The notes below the pieces were generated by a model. The model saw only the letters and a program-made list of their open reading frames with translations. It had not been told where the DNA came from and did no database searches. The position numbers and the translations under genes were made by a program. This document shows positions 1 through 9,763 of a DNA stretch of 25,721 bases, one piece after another. Each line of letters opens with the position of its first letter. The stretch's first letter is position 1. This stretch comes from Bacillota bacterium (GTDB lineage: Bacteria > Bacillota > Desulfitobacteriia > Desulfitobacteriales > Desulfitobacteriaceae), in the NCBI GenBank assembly GCA_023390635.1, contig JAEWCM010000170.1, positions 1 through 25,721 of the forward strand. The letters are read 5' to 3'.

Positions 1-648
1 GAAGTGATTTGGGAGAACGACAAGTATATGGAGGAAATCGGAACGTTGTGGTTGCTCCATTATGAGCTTGCCACAAATAAAACCGATGCCACTGCTTGGT
101 ATTACTTCTTCAATGAGTTCAAGCCGACTGAGTTCTCATATGAGGATTTCAAAACGCACATTAGCAATTTCTTATGGGAAAACGAGCGTGAAGTTGCCGA
201 CAGCTCCATTGAGGGGGATTATAACTGTATATTGGGAACCTATCTGTCGAGGATTAAGACGAACCCAAAGAAAGTGAATCCCGAAGAGAACATTGACTGC
301 CCACTCGGCGAATTGGGTCTTATTGATATAGTCGACAGAAAAAAACGGCTCTACAAAAAGAGCCAGCCCAAGAAAGATACATTGCCCCCGCTGATACTGC
401 TTGCAGTAATACTCGACCAAGCAAATGGCGAAAAATCGGTTCGTATCTCATCAATACAAAACGATGAGTGCAATGCAGGAAAAATTTTCAATCTTGATGT
501 CATCCTCCTAACAAACTTGCTTTACAGAATTGAATTGATGGGATATATCAAAGTTGTGAGAACGGCTGGGTTGGATGTTATAGAAATCAAAACTGAAATG
601 ACGTTTCTCGACTGTGTCCGTGAGTATTACCAGCAGATAAATAGTTAG
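1..648 (+). CDS. DUF4007 family protein, C-terminal part (5' end outside window)
   Basis: The reading frame is open to the left edge, so this is a C-terminal fragment of at least 215 residues; the GTG at position 4 is probably internal. The stretch around residues 10-50, with LWLLHYELAT followed by AWYYFFNEF, resembles the DUF4007 signature as I remember it. DUF4007 proteins are known from defence islands, often near DNA sulfur-modification (Dnd-like) genes, but no biochemical activity is established. The C-terminal third (LPPLILLAVILDQ, then a Leu/Ile-rich helical stretch and a short beta segment ending in EIKTEMTFLD) could be a winged-helix module, which is inference. It is the first visible gene of the defence operon, 25 nt before the large ATPase gene. 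Family call fairly sure; function unknown. Confidence 0.72.
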   Translation, partial: EVIWENDKYMEEIGTLWLLHYELATNKTDATAWYYFFNEFKPTEFSYEDFKTHISNFLWENEREVADSSIEGDYNCILGTYLSRIKTNPKKVNPEENIDCPLGELGLIDIVDRKKRLYKKSQPKKDTLPPLILLAVILDQANGEKSVRISSIQNDECNAGKIFNLDVILLTNLLYRIELMGYIKVVRTAGLDVIEIKTEMTFLDCVREYYQQINS

Positions 649-673
649 AAACTACGAATACGGAGAGTGCCTT

Positions 674-3600
674 ATGTTTAACGGAAACATAGATGTTGCG
701 AGAGGGTTTCAGACCTCTGTAAACATCGCCTATGATTTGAATAACACCGAAAAGGTGTGTGGATTTATTCCGACGCAGTCGAGCCTTGATGTCATCGAGG
801 ACGTTTTGCTGTCGACCGCCAATAACTCCACCCAAAGGGCGAGAATTCTCATCGGGGCATACGGTAGAGGTAAATCTCACATCATTCTTGTCTTAATGGC
901 ACTCCTTTCAAAAAAAGATAAGACGCTTTTTACCGCCTTACTCACAAAAATGAAAGAGGCCAACAAAGACCTTTATGATTACGCTTTAAATTACCTGAAC
1001 AGTGAGCAGAAATTGCTCCCGATAATTATCCGTGGTAGTAGCACGAGTTTATCCTCTTCATTTCTAAATGCATTACAGCTTACTTTGAATGAGGATGATT
1101 TATCTGATGTTATGCCGGAGACGCACTTCAAAGCAGCTGTTACGGCAATTGAAACTTGGAAACGCGACTTCCAGGATACTTACAATAAATTCATTAAGTC
1201 TCTTGAAAAGCCGATTGACCAGTTTATTCTGGCACTTCAAGAATACGATGTGACGGCATATGAAAAGTTCATCGAACTATATCCAAAACTCACATCTGGC
1301 AGCACATTTAATCCTTTCCTCGGATTTGATGTCGTTGACCTTTACGAAAGTGTCGCCAAGAAGATAAAGGCAAAAGGCTACAGCGGCGTGTATGTCGTTT
1401 ATGATGAATTCAGCAAATATCTCGAATCAAGCATAGCAAACGCTACAATTAGCGACGTCAAACTTTTGCAGGACTTTGCCGAGAAGTGTTCTCGGAGCGG
1501 CGATGCCCAAATGCATCTTTTACTCATTTGCCATAAGGATATAGCAAATTATATCGACGGCGGTTTGCCGAAAGAAAAGGTTGATGGTTGGCGCGGTGTT
1601 TCCGGGCGGTTCAAGCACACAAACTTGCACAATAACTATGCCCAGATGTATGAAATCATCTCGGCGGTTATAAAGAAGAACGAGAAATTCTGGACTAAAT
1701 ATCAGAAAGATAATGAGGCGTTGTTTTCGGAATTAAGCAATCGGTTCACGAAAAACAAACTGCTTGATGCCAACAATACAACCGAGGTCAGGAACGCCAT
1801 TTACGGATGCTATCCAATACATCCTGTTTCCACATTCATTTTGCCTCGTCTTTCGGAACGTGTTGCACAAAACGAAAGAACGCTATTTACATTCCTGTCA
1901 TCGGACGATAGATACACGCTTTCGGCGTTCTTAAAGACAGACGGCGGGCAGTTCCCTTTGATAACGCCCGATTATCTGTATGATTATTTCGAGCCGCTTC
2001 TTCGAAAAGAGCCTTATACAAGCGAAACTCATAAAATTTACAAGCTGACCTCAACCGTTCTCCAAAAGGTCGAGGCTGATACGCTTGAGGCAAAAATACT
2101 AAAAACAATCGCACTCATCTATCTTGTCGAACAATTTGAAAAATTGCCACCGGTAGTAGATGTTATTTCCAATGCATATCGGGATGTCGTAAGAGACGCT
2201 AAAGTTATCAATGATGCTTTGACTTCTTTGATTGAAAAGGAATGTATCGTTTACCTCAAGCGGAGCAATGGCTACCTTCGAATTAAGGAAAGTAGCGGTG
2301 TAGACATTCCGAGTGAAATTGCCTCTTACATTGACAGAAACCGCTCCGTCCTTAAGGTTACCGAGATTCTAAACCGCTCGGCATTTGATAGCTATATGTA
2401 CCCGACAAGCTACAATGACCAGTTCGAGATTACTCGGTACTTTGATTTTACATTTATTGACGGCAAGGAATTCTTATCCGTACAAGACTTTGAGGCAAGA
2501 ATATCAGCGAGTGACGCCGACGGGATTATTTATGCTGTCATTCCGCAAAATGCAGATGAACTTAAAAGGCTCGAATCAGCGGTCAAAAAATCCGAGCGTT
2601 TTTCAGAACGCTTAGTCATCATCCTTCCGTCTTCCTGTGAAGATATAGAGAAGGTAGCTTTTGAGTACGAAGCTGTCAAAAAACAGAGAGAAAAAGTGCC
2701 GGAAACCGAGCCTGTTCTTGCTGATGAATACGACATTTATATTGACGATTTGACGGAAGTCATTGGCACTTTTATCAATAATTACGCCCGTCCGGAAAAC
2801 GGGAACGCCTCTTATTATTACAAAGGAAAGAAGCAGAAAATATTCAGAAAAGCCCAATTGACTGGCTTGCTTTCACGCATTTGTGAAGAGGTGTTCTATC
2901 GAACCCCAATAATCAATAATGAATCGGTAAACAAAAACACTCTGCCATCTGTAGCATTCAACAGCCGCACCAAGATACTGGCGGGTCTGTTGGAGAATGA
3001 ACTCAAACCAAACCTTGGCCTTACCGGTACTGGTCAAGAGGTTTCGATTATGCGTAGTACGCTTATTCAAACGGGCGTACTGGTTTCACCTGCCGAAAAT
3101 CCTCAAATAAATCTTGTACCGGACGATGAGAACATAGCTTTTATGCTTGCTGAAATACAGCGGTTTTTTTCGAAAACTTCCACTACTGGCACAGCCAATT
3201 TTGGCAGCATATATGAACGGCTCGTTCATCCCCGCTACGGCATTGGAATGAAACGAGGCATCATACCGATTTATTTGGCTGCTGTTCTCCACCTAAACAA
3301 GCAGAACCTCGTTATTAAATACAACGGAAAAGAAGAGCGTATTATGCCAGACTTGCTTAACAGCATAAATGAATCGCCGTCAGACTACACAATTTTGGTC
3401 GAAGACTGGAGCGATACAAAAGCTGCATATATTGCTGCACTCGAGATGGTCTTCAGAAAAGACATTAGGGAACGTGAAAAAATCTACAACGGTTTTGCCT
3501 ACATCCTTTATGCAATGAATCGTTGGTATATGGCCTTGCCTAAATATGCTAAGGAATTAAAAGAGGTGTATCAAGGGCAAGGCAAAAAGGCGAAACCTCT

Positions 3601-4309
3601 TACACCATCGCATATCAAGTTCATTAACAGTTTGAGAATGTTTGACGAAAATCCTCGTGACTACCTATTTGAAAAACTCATATGCATTTTCAAATTGAGT
3701 GAATTAACGCCGGATTTGGTACAGCTTATTGAATCTGCAAAAAACGAGCGAGATAACGCTATCACGAACCTAATAAGCAAACTCGCAGATGATATAAAAT
3801 GCCTTTTTGCAGGGCGGCAATCCAATGTTACCTTGGCATCGGCGATAAGTAACTGGTATGAAAAACTGAATGAACGTACTCTGCGTCAGCTTTTCGCCAA
3901 CAACGAAAATCAGATACTTAGCCTTCTTTCATCAGCCGGTAATGACGATTCGGCATTCGTGCAGAGATTGGCAAAAGCAGTAAGCGGCTTGCGAATTGAA
4001 GATTGGACAAGCGAGACGATTGTCAGTTTTTTAAAGGAGCTATCAGCGTTTAAAGAAACGGTCGATGATTTCAATAACAAAAAGTCATCAAGCGAAAACG
4101 CAAGTGCCGAATACAGAATCATTTTCAAAGATGCCAGCGGAAAAGAAACCGTTAGGATATTTGACAAAGCTGATTATAGTGAAACGGGCGAACTGATGCT
4201 CGGTGAAGTGTCAAGAGTAGTAGATGAGTACAATCAATCATTAAGCGAACAAGAAAAAAGGCAGGTCATTATGGATATTTTAGAACGGCTTTGCCGGACG
4301 GAGGGTTAA
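674..4309 (+). CDS. Large P-loop ATPase of defence-island type (1211 aa)
   Basis: A cytoplasmic protein with no signal peptide or membrane span. The N-terminal ATPase module has Walker A GAYGRGKSH at residues 61-69 and a probable Walker B VYVVYDE at 239-245. The remaining ~950 residues are mostly helical with no motif I can name. The layout (very large protein, N-terminal P-loop with a GxxGxGKSH-type loop, acidic DE Walker B) recalls the BrxC/PglY ATPases of BREX and the big ATPases of phosphorothioation-dependent restriction modules, but I cannot assign it to one family. The start ATG has GGAGAG at 662-667. Its stop TAA abuts the ATG of the desulfurase gene, implying translational coupling. 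A role as the motor or assembly ATPase of the system is inferred from context only. Confidence 0.75.
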   Translation: MFNGNIDVARGFQTSVNIAYDLNNTEKVCGFIPTQSSLDVIEDVLLSTANNSTQRARILIGAYGRGKSHIILVLMALLSKKDKTLFTALLTKMKEANKDLYDYALNYLNSEQKLLPIIIRGSSTSLSSSFLNALQLTLNEDDLSDVMPETHFKAAVTAIETWKRDFQDTYNKFIKSLEKPIDQFILALQEYDVTAYEKFIELYPKLTSGSTFNPFLGFDVVDLYESVAKKIKAKGYSGVYVVYDEFSKYLESSIANATISDVKLLQDFAEKCSRSGDAQMHLLLICHKDIANYIDGGLPKEKVDGWRGVSGRFKHTNLHNNYAQMYEIISAVIKKNEKFWTKYQKDNEALFSELSNRFTKNKLLDANNTTEVRNAIYGCYPIHPVSTFILPRLSERVAQNERTLFTFLSSDDRYTLSAFLKTDGGQFPLITPDYLYDYFEPLLRKEPYTSETHKIYKLTSTVLQKVEADTLEAKILKTIALIYLVEQFEKLPPVVDVISNAYRDVVRDAKVINDALTSLIEKECIVYLKRSNGYLRIKESSGVDIPSEIASYIDRNRSVLKVTEILNRSAFDSYMYPTSYNDQFEITRYFDFTFIDGKEFLSVQDFEARISASDADGIIYAVIPQNADELKRLESAVKKSERFSERLVIILPSSCEDIEKVAFEYEAVKKQREKVPETEPVLADEYDIYIDDLTEVIGTFINNYARPENGNASYYYKGKKQKIFRKAQLTGLLSRICEEVFYRTPIINNESVNKNTLPSVAFNSRTKILAGLLENELKPNLGLTGTGQEVSIMRSTLIQTGVLVSPAENPQINLVPDDENIAFMLAEIQRFFSKTSTTGTANFGSIYERLVHPRYGIGMKRGIIPIYLAAVLHLNKQNLVIKYNGKEERIMPDLLNSINESPSDYTILVEDWSDTKAAYIAALEMVFRKDIREREKIYNGFAYILYAMNRWYMALPKYAKELKEVYQGQGKKAKPLTPSHIKFINSLRMFDENPRDYLFEKLICIFKLSELTPDLVQLIESAKNERDNAITNLISKLADDIKCLFAGRQSNVTLASAISNWYEKLNERTLRQLFANNENQILSLLSSAGNDDSAFVQRLAKAVSGLRIEDWTSETIVSFLKELSAFKETVDDFNNKKSSSENASAEYRIIFKDASGKETVRIFDKADYSETGELMLGEVSRVVDEYNQSLSEQEKRQVIMDILERLCRTEG

Positions 4310-5467
4310 ATGGATTATACAGCTTATTTTGATAATGCCGCCACTACCTTCCCTAAGCCGGAAGAAGTATATGTGTTCACAGACCGTTTCTATCGTGAAT
4401 ATGGCGTGAATGTAGGCCGCGGACAACACAAACTTGCGGCACGAGCTGCCGCACTTGTAGCGGAGACAAGGGGACTCTTGCTTGAACTATGCCATGGCCC
4501 CAATAAGAGTGTGGTTTTTACTCATACCGCAACGGAAGCTCTTAACACCATTATTCGTGGCTCTGAATGGCGTGATGGAATGAATGTTTATGTGTCTCCG
4601 TTTGAGCATAATTCTGTTACGAGAACCTTGCATCATCTCGGCAAAAGCTATGCGTTTAAAGTTTTTGATCTTGCTTTTGATAAAGATACCAGCACTTACG
4701 ATATAGGGACTATAAAAGAACAGTTTCTCCTCGCCAAACCTAATATGGTCATTGTTAGCCATGCAAGTAACGTATGTGGCATTGTCGCTCCAATTTTAGA
4801 AATCGGGAAGTTGGCAAAGGTTTATGGAGCAATCACTATTTTTGATATGTGCCAAACAATAGGACTGGTTGATACCGATCTGGGTTCTGATGCCGTTGAT
4901 TTTGCGGTCTTTGCGGGACACAAAACTCTCTACTCGCCGTTTGGTGTGGCAGGATTCATCAGCAAGCCTTCAATACTCCTTAATCCTTTGATCTTCGGCG
5001 GTACTGGTGTTGACTCGGCAAGCCTTGAATTACCTGAAATGGTGCCGGAGCGTTATGAAGCGGCAAGCCCGAATATTCAGGCAATAGCAGGTCTTAATGC
5101 CTCTTTACATTGGATTAAAAAAACGGGGATTGAGAATATTTTTTATAAGGAACAATCCAATCGTGAGCAGCTCGTGGCTTTGCTTAGTCAATATGATAAC
5201 ATCCAAATCGTCCCGCAAGGGGATAGCGAAAAATTCATCGGCGTGGTTTCCTGCGTTTTTGACGGATACGGAAGTGATAATATTGGGCAAATACTAAGCG
5301 ATAAAAATATAGCGGTTCGGACGGGACTACATTGTGCGCCGACCGCTCATAAGTTCTTAGGCACATTTCCGAGCGGTACGGTTAGGTTTAGTGTAAGCTA
5401 CTTTAATAACGATGATGACTTTGCTCTATTAGAGGATGCGCTGTCATACATCCACGAAAATTCATAG
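4310..5467 (+). CDS. Cysteine desulfurase, class V aminotransferase family (SufS-like)
   Basis: A PLP enzyme that should take sulfur from L-cysteine as a persulfide and hand it to an acceptor. The 385 residues are full length for the family. Visible landmarks are FDNAATTFPKP at 7-17, His100 in the FEHNS segment, Asp179/Gln182 in FDMCQ, the PLP lysine Lys205 in FAGHKTLYSPFG, and the persulfide cysteine Cys342 in RTGLHCAP followed by GTVRFSVSYFN. The RTGxHCAP context is that of the SufS/CsdB-like group rather than IscS. In DNA phosphorothioation systems DndA/IscS supplies sulfur to DndC, and a desulfurase inside this operon suggests the same role here; that is inference because no DndC-like gene is in view. 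GGAGGG at 4300-4305 serves its start. A housekeeping role in Fe-S or tRNA thiolation is less likely given the operon. Confidence 0.9.
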   Translation: MDYTAYFDNAATTFPKPEEVYVFTDRFYREYGVNVGRGQHKLAARAAALVAETRGLLLELCHGPNKSVVFTHTATEALNTIIRGSEWRDGMNVYVSPFEHNSVTRTLHHLGKSYAFKVFDLAFDKDTSTYDIGTIKEQFLLAKPNMVIVSHASNVCGIVAPILEIGKLAKVYGAITIFDMCQTIGLVDTDLGSDAVDFAVFAGHKTLYSPFGVAGFISKPSILLNPLIFGGTGVDSASLELPEMVPERYEAASPNIQAIAGLNASLHWIKKTGIENIFYKEQSNREQLVALLSQYDNIQIVPQGDSEKFIGVVSCVFDGYGSDNIGQILSDKNIAVRTGLHCAPTAHKFLGTFPSGTVRFSVSYFNNDDDFALLEDALSYIHENS

Positions 5468-5480
5468 GAGGACACGATTT

Positions 5481-6533
5481 ATGGAATGGAAATCGAGAGC
5501 GCACCCAATATCGGATGTGAGGGATTGGAGTAGAGCCACAAGGCTGGAACTTCAACCTGATTTTCAGCGAAATGAAGTATGGTCAAAAGCGGCACAAATT
5601 GCGCTCATTGACACAATACTCCGTAATATTCCTATCCCAAAAATTTATATCAAGTCCATTATCCGTGAGGAGCAGACTTATCGTGTCGTAATTGATGGGC
5701 AACAACGTCTTACGGCTATTCTTGCTTTCGTTGAAAACAAATTAAAATTAAGGACTCCGCACATCTCTTTCTCTGAATATAACGGCATGACTTTTGCTGA
5801 GTTGCCGGAAGAAACAAGGAATCAAGTCCTGTCGTATAATCTTGATTTCAATGAGATTTTCAACCCAACCGATGATGAGTTGCGGGATTTGTATGCCCGC
5901 GTCAATAAGTACACCATTCAGCTTAATAAGCAGGAACTGCGCCGTGCCGACTTCCCCGGTGAATTTCTTAGCCTTGCCGAAGAATTGTCCGACTTGGACT
6001 TCTTTGTCGATAACAAATTTTTCTCTGCCGGTCAAAAACGCCGTATGCTTGACATCGAATATGTCGAGGAACTTCTTGCTTTACTACTGGAAGGTGAACA
6101 AGACAAAAAAGGCAGCCTTGATGATTTTTGCGAGCGTTATGTTTCTTTCCCGCAAGGATATGAAGCCGTTCGGCAACAATTTAAGAGTGTCCTTGCTGAC
6201 ATAGATACGATCTTTTCCGAACCTCTCAAGCTGTTAAATACTCGCTTTAAGCAGAAAGCTGATTTTTACAGTTTTTTCGGTAGCGTATGTGATTTCAAAA
6301 ATCAAGGGAACAGCATCATTGAGGACTCTCTGGTTCGTGTGCAAGAATCGCTTCGCAAATTGGATGAGCAAATTGCTCCCCATTCCGAGGACGAAGCCTA
6401 CCGTGAATATGCAATTCATTGCATCTCTGACGCGAATTCGGCTTCCTCGCGGCGTTGGAGGAAGAAATTCCTTAGCGACTATATCGCTCCATTGTATCTC
6501 CCCGCCGACAAGCTGGAGGAAAATGACGGATGA
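5481..6533 (+). CDS. DUF262 (GmrSD N-terminal-like) protein without an obvious nuclease domain
   Basis: The chosen start ATG lies 8 nt after AGGAGGA (5466-5472); a longer in-frame start at 5436 would overlap the desulfurase gene and lacks a binding site. The product is 350 residues. The N-terminal half has DFQRNEVW, then IDTILRNIPIPKIYI, then the signature VIDGQQRLTAIL, the DGQQR motif of DUF262/ParB-like NTPase domains. In the family this domain senses modified DNA or nucleotides (GmrSD, SspE, BrxU) and is normally fused to a DUF1524 HNH nuclease. Here the C-terminal ~200 residues are helical and show no HNH (DHxxP) motif, so it may be a sensor or regulator working with a separate effector. 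Its stop overlaps the kinase start (ATGA at 6530-6533). Confidence 0.88.
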   Translation: MEWKSRAHPISDVRDWSRATRLELQPDFQRNEVWSKAAQIALIDTILRNIPIPKIYIKSIIREEQTYRVVIDGQQRLTAILAFVENKLKLRTPHISFSEYNGMTFAELPEETRNQVLSYNLDFNEIFNPTDDELRDLYARVNKYTIQLNKQELRRADFPGEFLSLAEELSDLDFFVDNKFFSAGQKRRMLDIEYVEELLALLLEGEQDKKGSLDDFCERYVSFPQGYEAVRQQFKSVLADIDTIFSEPLKLLNTRFKQKADFYSFFGSVCDFKNQGNSIIEDSLVRVQESLRKLDEQIAPHSEDEAYREYAIHCISDANSASSRRWRKKFLSDYIAPLYLPADKLEENDG

Positions 6534-7396
6534 TTATTTCAAGGGACGATAAGTTTTTTATAACTATTGCAGATTCGATTGTGACCGAGAGAAATGCTTA
6601 TTCTATCGACAACGACGCTGACCGACTTGGCGTTGGTGGTAATGCTGCTGTTTATGAGTGTGTCGATCGGCAAGGCAACACATGGGCGATTAAATTCTTG
6701 CTTAATCGTAGTGACAAATCCAAGAAACGGTTTTCACAAGAGGTGGGCATTTTATTGAAACTTAACCATCCGCATATCATTAAGTGTGTTGACTACGGGG
6801 AGGTAGCGGCTTCAGTTGGAAAGAATGAATTCACCATACCGTTCTTGATAATGGAAAAGGCAGATATGAACATTGTGGATTATATGCGAAAAGTCGACGG
6901 TGAAATCGGATATGATGTTTATGCGCCTCAAATCAGAGGGCTTACAGATGCATTAAATCATCTACATACAGTAGCAATTCACCGCGATATAAAGCCTGAA
7001 AATATATTAGTTCACGGCGAAGTGTGGTTATTAAGCGATTTGGGATTATGTACCGCTGTCGATGAAGATGAGCGATTAGATGTGACCAAAGCGCATGAAC
7101 GCATAGGTCCAAAATACTGGCTATCGCCGGAAGCTACAGATCTCGTCTATTTTGGTACTCAAGAAATTGATGCCACATCCGATGTCTATCAACTTTGTGC
7201 CGTGTTTTGGTTTATCATTACTCACAGATATCCTTTGGGTGTTATCGAAATCGACGACTACGCGTCATATGACGGACAAGTGTGCCAAGAGCTACTAAAA
7301 GCCTTGAAATACAATAAGAGCAAACGTACTCAAAGCGGAGCGGCTCTTTACAAGAGTATCTGTAATGCGACAATTAATCGGGAGGTGACACAATGA
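6530..7396 (+). CDS. Serine/threonine protein kinase (Hanks type), 288 aa
   Basis: A soluble single-domain kinase. Key motifs are a glycine loop LGVGGNAAVYECV (33-45), the VAIK-type lysine Lys55 in WAIKF, the catalytic loop HRDIKPEN (151-158), the metal-binding segment DLG instead of DFG (170-172), the activation segment end GPKYWLSPEA (193-202) and the F-helix SDVYQL with Asp218. All catalytic residues are present, so it should be active. There is no transmembrane helix or PASTA domain, so it is not a PrkC-like cell-wall sensor. Kinases occur in anti-phage systems (PglW in BREX type 2, Stk2), and this one overlaps its neighbours by 4 nt on both sides (ATGA at each junction), so it is integral to the operon. 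Substrates are unknown; the sigma factor or the DUF262 protein are natural candidates, which is inference. Confidence 0.93.
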   Translation: MIISRDDKFFITIADSIVTERNAYSIDNDADRLGVGGNAAVYECVDRQGNTWAIKFLLNRSDKSKKRFSQEVGILLKLNHPHIIKCVDYGEVAASVGKNEFTIPFLIMEKADMNIVDYMRKVDGEIGYDVYAPQIRGLTDALNHLHTVAIHRDIKPENILVHGEVWLLSDLGLCTAVDEDERLDVTKAHERIGPKYWLSPEATDLVYFGTQEIDATSDVYQLCAVFWFIITHRYPLGVIEIDDYASYDGQVCQELLKALKYNKSKRTQSGAALYKSICNATINREVTQ

Positions 7397-9591
7397 GCCT
7401 TATCGATGTTGATGTAAAAAAAGAATACCGCTCGTTGCTCCACGATATTACAAAAGAGTTCTATATTCCTTTGCTTTCACAGGCTGTGGAGTATAAGCGA
7501 GCAGTCGGTTTTTTTTCATCGACCGTGCTTTGCCAAATCGCCGATGGTGTAGCTGCTTTGGCAAAAAACGGCGGTAAAATAAAGATTGTTGCCTCTCCTC
7601 ATTTGTCCGATGAAGATATCAAAGCTATTCAAAAGGGCTATGAGTTGCGTGGTGTTGTTAAGAAAGCTATCCTCCGTGAGATGGCTGAACCTACTGATGC
7701 TTTTGCGGAAAAGCGTCTTAACCTGCTCGCTAATCTCATTGCGGATGATATTCTGGACATTAAAATCGCTTTTACTGAGAGCGGTTCGGCAATGGGGATG
7801 TATCACGAAAAACTCGGCATTATCACTGATGCCGAGAATAACTCCGTTGTCTTTTCTGGCTCGATGAATGAGTCTGCTAATGCCCTGACAGCAAATTACG
7901 AAGTAATTGATGTTTGGTGTTCGTGGAACGGCGAAGAGCAAGCAGAGCGCGTGGCAAGTAAACTTGCGGCGTTCTCTTCTATATGGAACGACAGCGAACC
8001 AAATATTAAAATTATCGAGTTCCCTGAACTGCGGCAAGAAATAATCGACCGCTACAGGCGCACCTCGTTCGTTGACTACAGCGAATCGCTTCAAGAGGAG
8101 ATGCTGCGACCCCTCTTTTATCCGCTTGCTAAGAGTAAAAACACGCCGCAAATTCCAGCCGATGTGAAATTGCACGATTACCAAGTTGAAGCCATAGACG
8201 CTTGGGAACAGAACGAATTTCGCGGCATATTCGATATGGCGACCGGTACAGGAAAGACTTATACCGGTCTTGGAGCGGTTGTCCGCCTTTGCGAAGCAGT
8301 CAACAACAAAGCGGCTGTTTTTGTTGTATGTCCGTTTCAACATCTCGTTGAACAATGGGTAGAGGATATTGAACGTTTTAATATAAATCCGATTATCGGA
8401 TATAGTGCCTCCCCGCAAAAGGACTGGCTAAAGCGTTTAGAAAACGCATTACGTGATCAAAAGCTAAAAATCAAAGGGAGAGAATTTTTCTGCTTTGTTT
8501 GCACTAATGCTACGTTCTCCACCGACAAGGTACAAGCTGTTCTTAACAAGGTTCATGGCGATGTTCTCTTGTTAGTCGATGAGGCACATAACTTTGGAGC
8601 GGAAAGATTAAGTCGTTTGATGTCCGACCGTTATAATTACAGGCTTGCCTTGTCTGCTACCATTGACCGACATAACGATGAAGAGGGAACACAAAAGCTG
8701 TACAATTATTTCGGTTCGAAGTGTATTGAGTATTCTCTTGAAAGGGCTATTGAAGAGAAAAAGTTAACGCAATACAAATATTATCCCGTTATCACAACTC
8801 TTAACGATGAGGAAAGCCGGATATACACCGACCTAACCATCGAGATGGGGAAATGCCTGATGAAGGCAAAAGACGGTAAATGGAAACTCAACGAAAAGGG
8901 TAAAAAAATAGCCTTGAAACGGGCACGGCTCGTTGCGGGCATTGAAGATAAATTGACTAAACTTGCAGAATATATTCAACCATTTATCCACGACAATCAT
9001 CTGCTTGTTTATTGTGGGGCAACAACAGTTCTACAAGATAACCATGATAGGTCTGATTTAGACGACGATGACTTGCGTCAAATTGATGCAGTTACTCACT
9101 TGCTTGGTGAAGAGCTGGATATGAGAGTGTCACAATTCACCTCAAAAGAGAACATAACGGAGCGTGAGGTGCTTAAGCGAGAATTTGCCGCAGGCGATAA
9201 CCTTCAAGCCTTGATTGCCATCAAGTGCCTTGATGAAGGCGTGAACATTCCGGCTATAAAGACAGCATTTATTCTTGCTTCTACGACCAACCCAAAGGAG
9301 TACATTCAACGTCGAGGGCGTGTGCTAAGATTATACAAAGGCAAGGAATACGCGGTGATATACGATTTCATTGCGTTGCCGCGACCGCTGGATGAGGTAG
9401 CATCCATAACTGAGGAGCAACTCCGACGTGAAATAACCCTCGTGAAAAACGAATTAGCACGAGCCGGGGAGTTTGCGAGAATTGCCCTGAATATGGGCGA
9501 GGCAGAACAAGTTATCGATGCAATCAAAGAGGCTTATTCCATAAACGATTATGCATTAGAATTCGAGGAGGATTACTACTATGCCGAATAA
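7393..9591 (+). CDS. Phospholipase-D-like domain fused to superfamily 2 DEAD/DEAH helicase
   Basis: 732 residues. Residues 1-200 form a PLD-like module with a single HxK motif (YHEKLGII, His138 and Lys140) followed by FSGSMNES (154-161), the usual Ser/Asn partner. Residues 258-700 form an SF2 helicase: HDYQVEAIDAW, Walker A ATGTGKT (283-289), Walker B/motif II DEAH (396-399), motif III SAT (421-423) and motif VI QRRGRVLR near residue 640. This architecture is common in defence islands and in predicted PLD-nuclease restriction enzymes; a single HKD half-site implies a dimeric nuclease. The likely role is ATP-driven cleavage or remodelling of invading DNA, by inference. GGAGGTG (7381-7387) precedes the start, which overlaps the kinase stop. 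Confidence 0.92.
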   Translation: MSLIDVDVKKEYRSLLHDITKEFYIPLLSQAVEYKRAVGFFSSTVLCQIADGVAALAKNGGKIKIVASPHLSDEDIKAIQKGYELRGVVKKAILREMAEPTDAFAEKRLNLLANLIADDILDIKIAFTESGSAMGMYHEKLGIITDAENNSVVFSGSMNESANALTANYEVIDVWCSWNGEEQAERVASKLAAFSSIWNDSEPNIKIIEFPELRQEIIDRYRRTSFVDYSESLQEEMLRPLFYPLAKSKNTPQIPADVKLHDYQVEAIDAWEQNEFRGIFDMATGTGKTYTGLGAVVRLCEAVNNKAAVFVVCPFQHLVEQWVEDIERFNINPIIGYSASPQKDWLKRLENALRDQKLKIKGREFFCFVCTNATFSTDKVQAVLNKVHGDVLLLVDEAHNFGAERLSRLMSDRYNYRLALSATIDRHNDEEGTQKLYNYFGSKCIEYSLERAIEEKKLTQYKYYPVITTLNDEESRIYTDLTIEMGKCLMKAKDGKWKLNEKGKKIALKRARLVAGIEDKLTKLAEYIQPFIHDNHLLVYCGATTVLQDNHDRSDLDDDDLRQIDAVTHLLGEELDMRVSQFTSKENITEREVLKREFAAGDNLQALIAIKCLDEGVNIPAIKTAFILASTTNPKEYIQRRGRVLRLYKGKEYAVIYDFIALPRPLDEVASITEEQLRREITLVKNELARAGEFARIALNMGEAEQVIDAIKEAYSINDYALEFEEDYYYAE

Positions 9592-9763
9592 CGCTGGCGA
9601 AATAACCGTGAACGGCGTCACGGTTGACACGAAAAAGGCGGATAATATTTTGGCGTGGCTTGTTCGGCGAGAGGCTGAAAATGTCCGTACAAAGGCTCGC
9701 ACGGATGTCCAGATGATTTCTGACATTCAGAAGCGCATCAAGGAGGAAGCAGAATGTTATTGA
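9581..9763 (+). CDS. Small conserved-looking operon protein, 60 aa
   Basis: The start lies 9 nt after GAGGAGG (9565-9571), overlapping the helicase end by 11 nt; its own end overlaps the DndD-like gene by 10 nt. Such double overlap argues that it is translated. The product has a short beta-like N terminus (ITVNGVTVD) and then a charged helix rich in Lys, Arg and Glu, with no Cys-pair or HTH. I do not recognise a family. It is about half the size of DndE (roughly 110-120 residues) and does not look like it. It could be a structural partner or adaptor of the SMC-like ATPase encoded next; that is guesswork from position. Confidence 0.7.
   Translation: MPNNAGEITVNGVTVDTKKADNILAWLVRREAENVRTKARTDVQMISDIQKRIKEEAECY

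Noticed and set aside
7516..8418. 300-codon open frame on the minus strand within the helicase gene
   Set aside because: It is antisense to a protein with clear PLD and helicase motifs, has no ribosome site, and its translation shows no recognisable domain; it follows from codon use of the sense gene.
9581..9763. Naming the 60-residue protein DndE
   Set aside because: It is about half the length of DndE and shows none of its features that I can recall; position alone is not enough.
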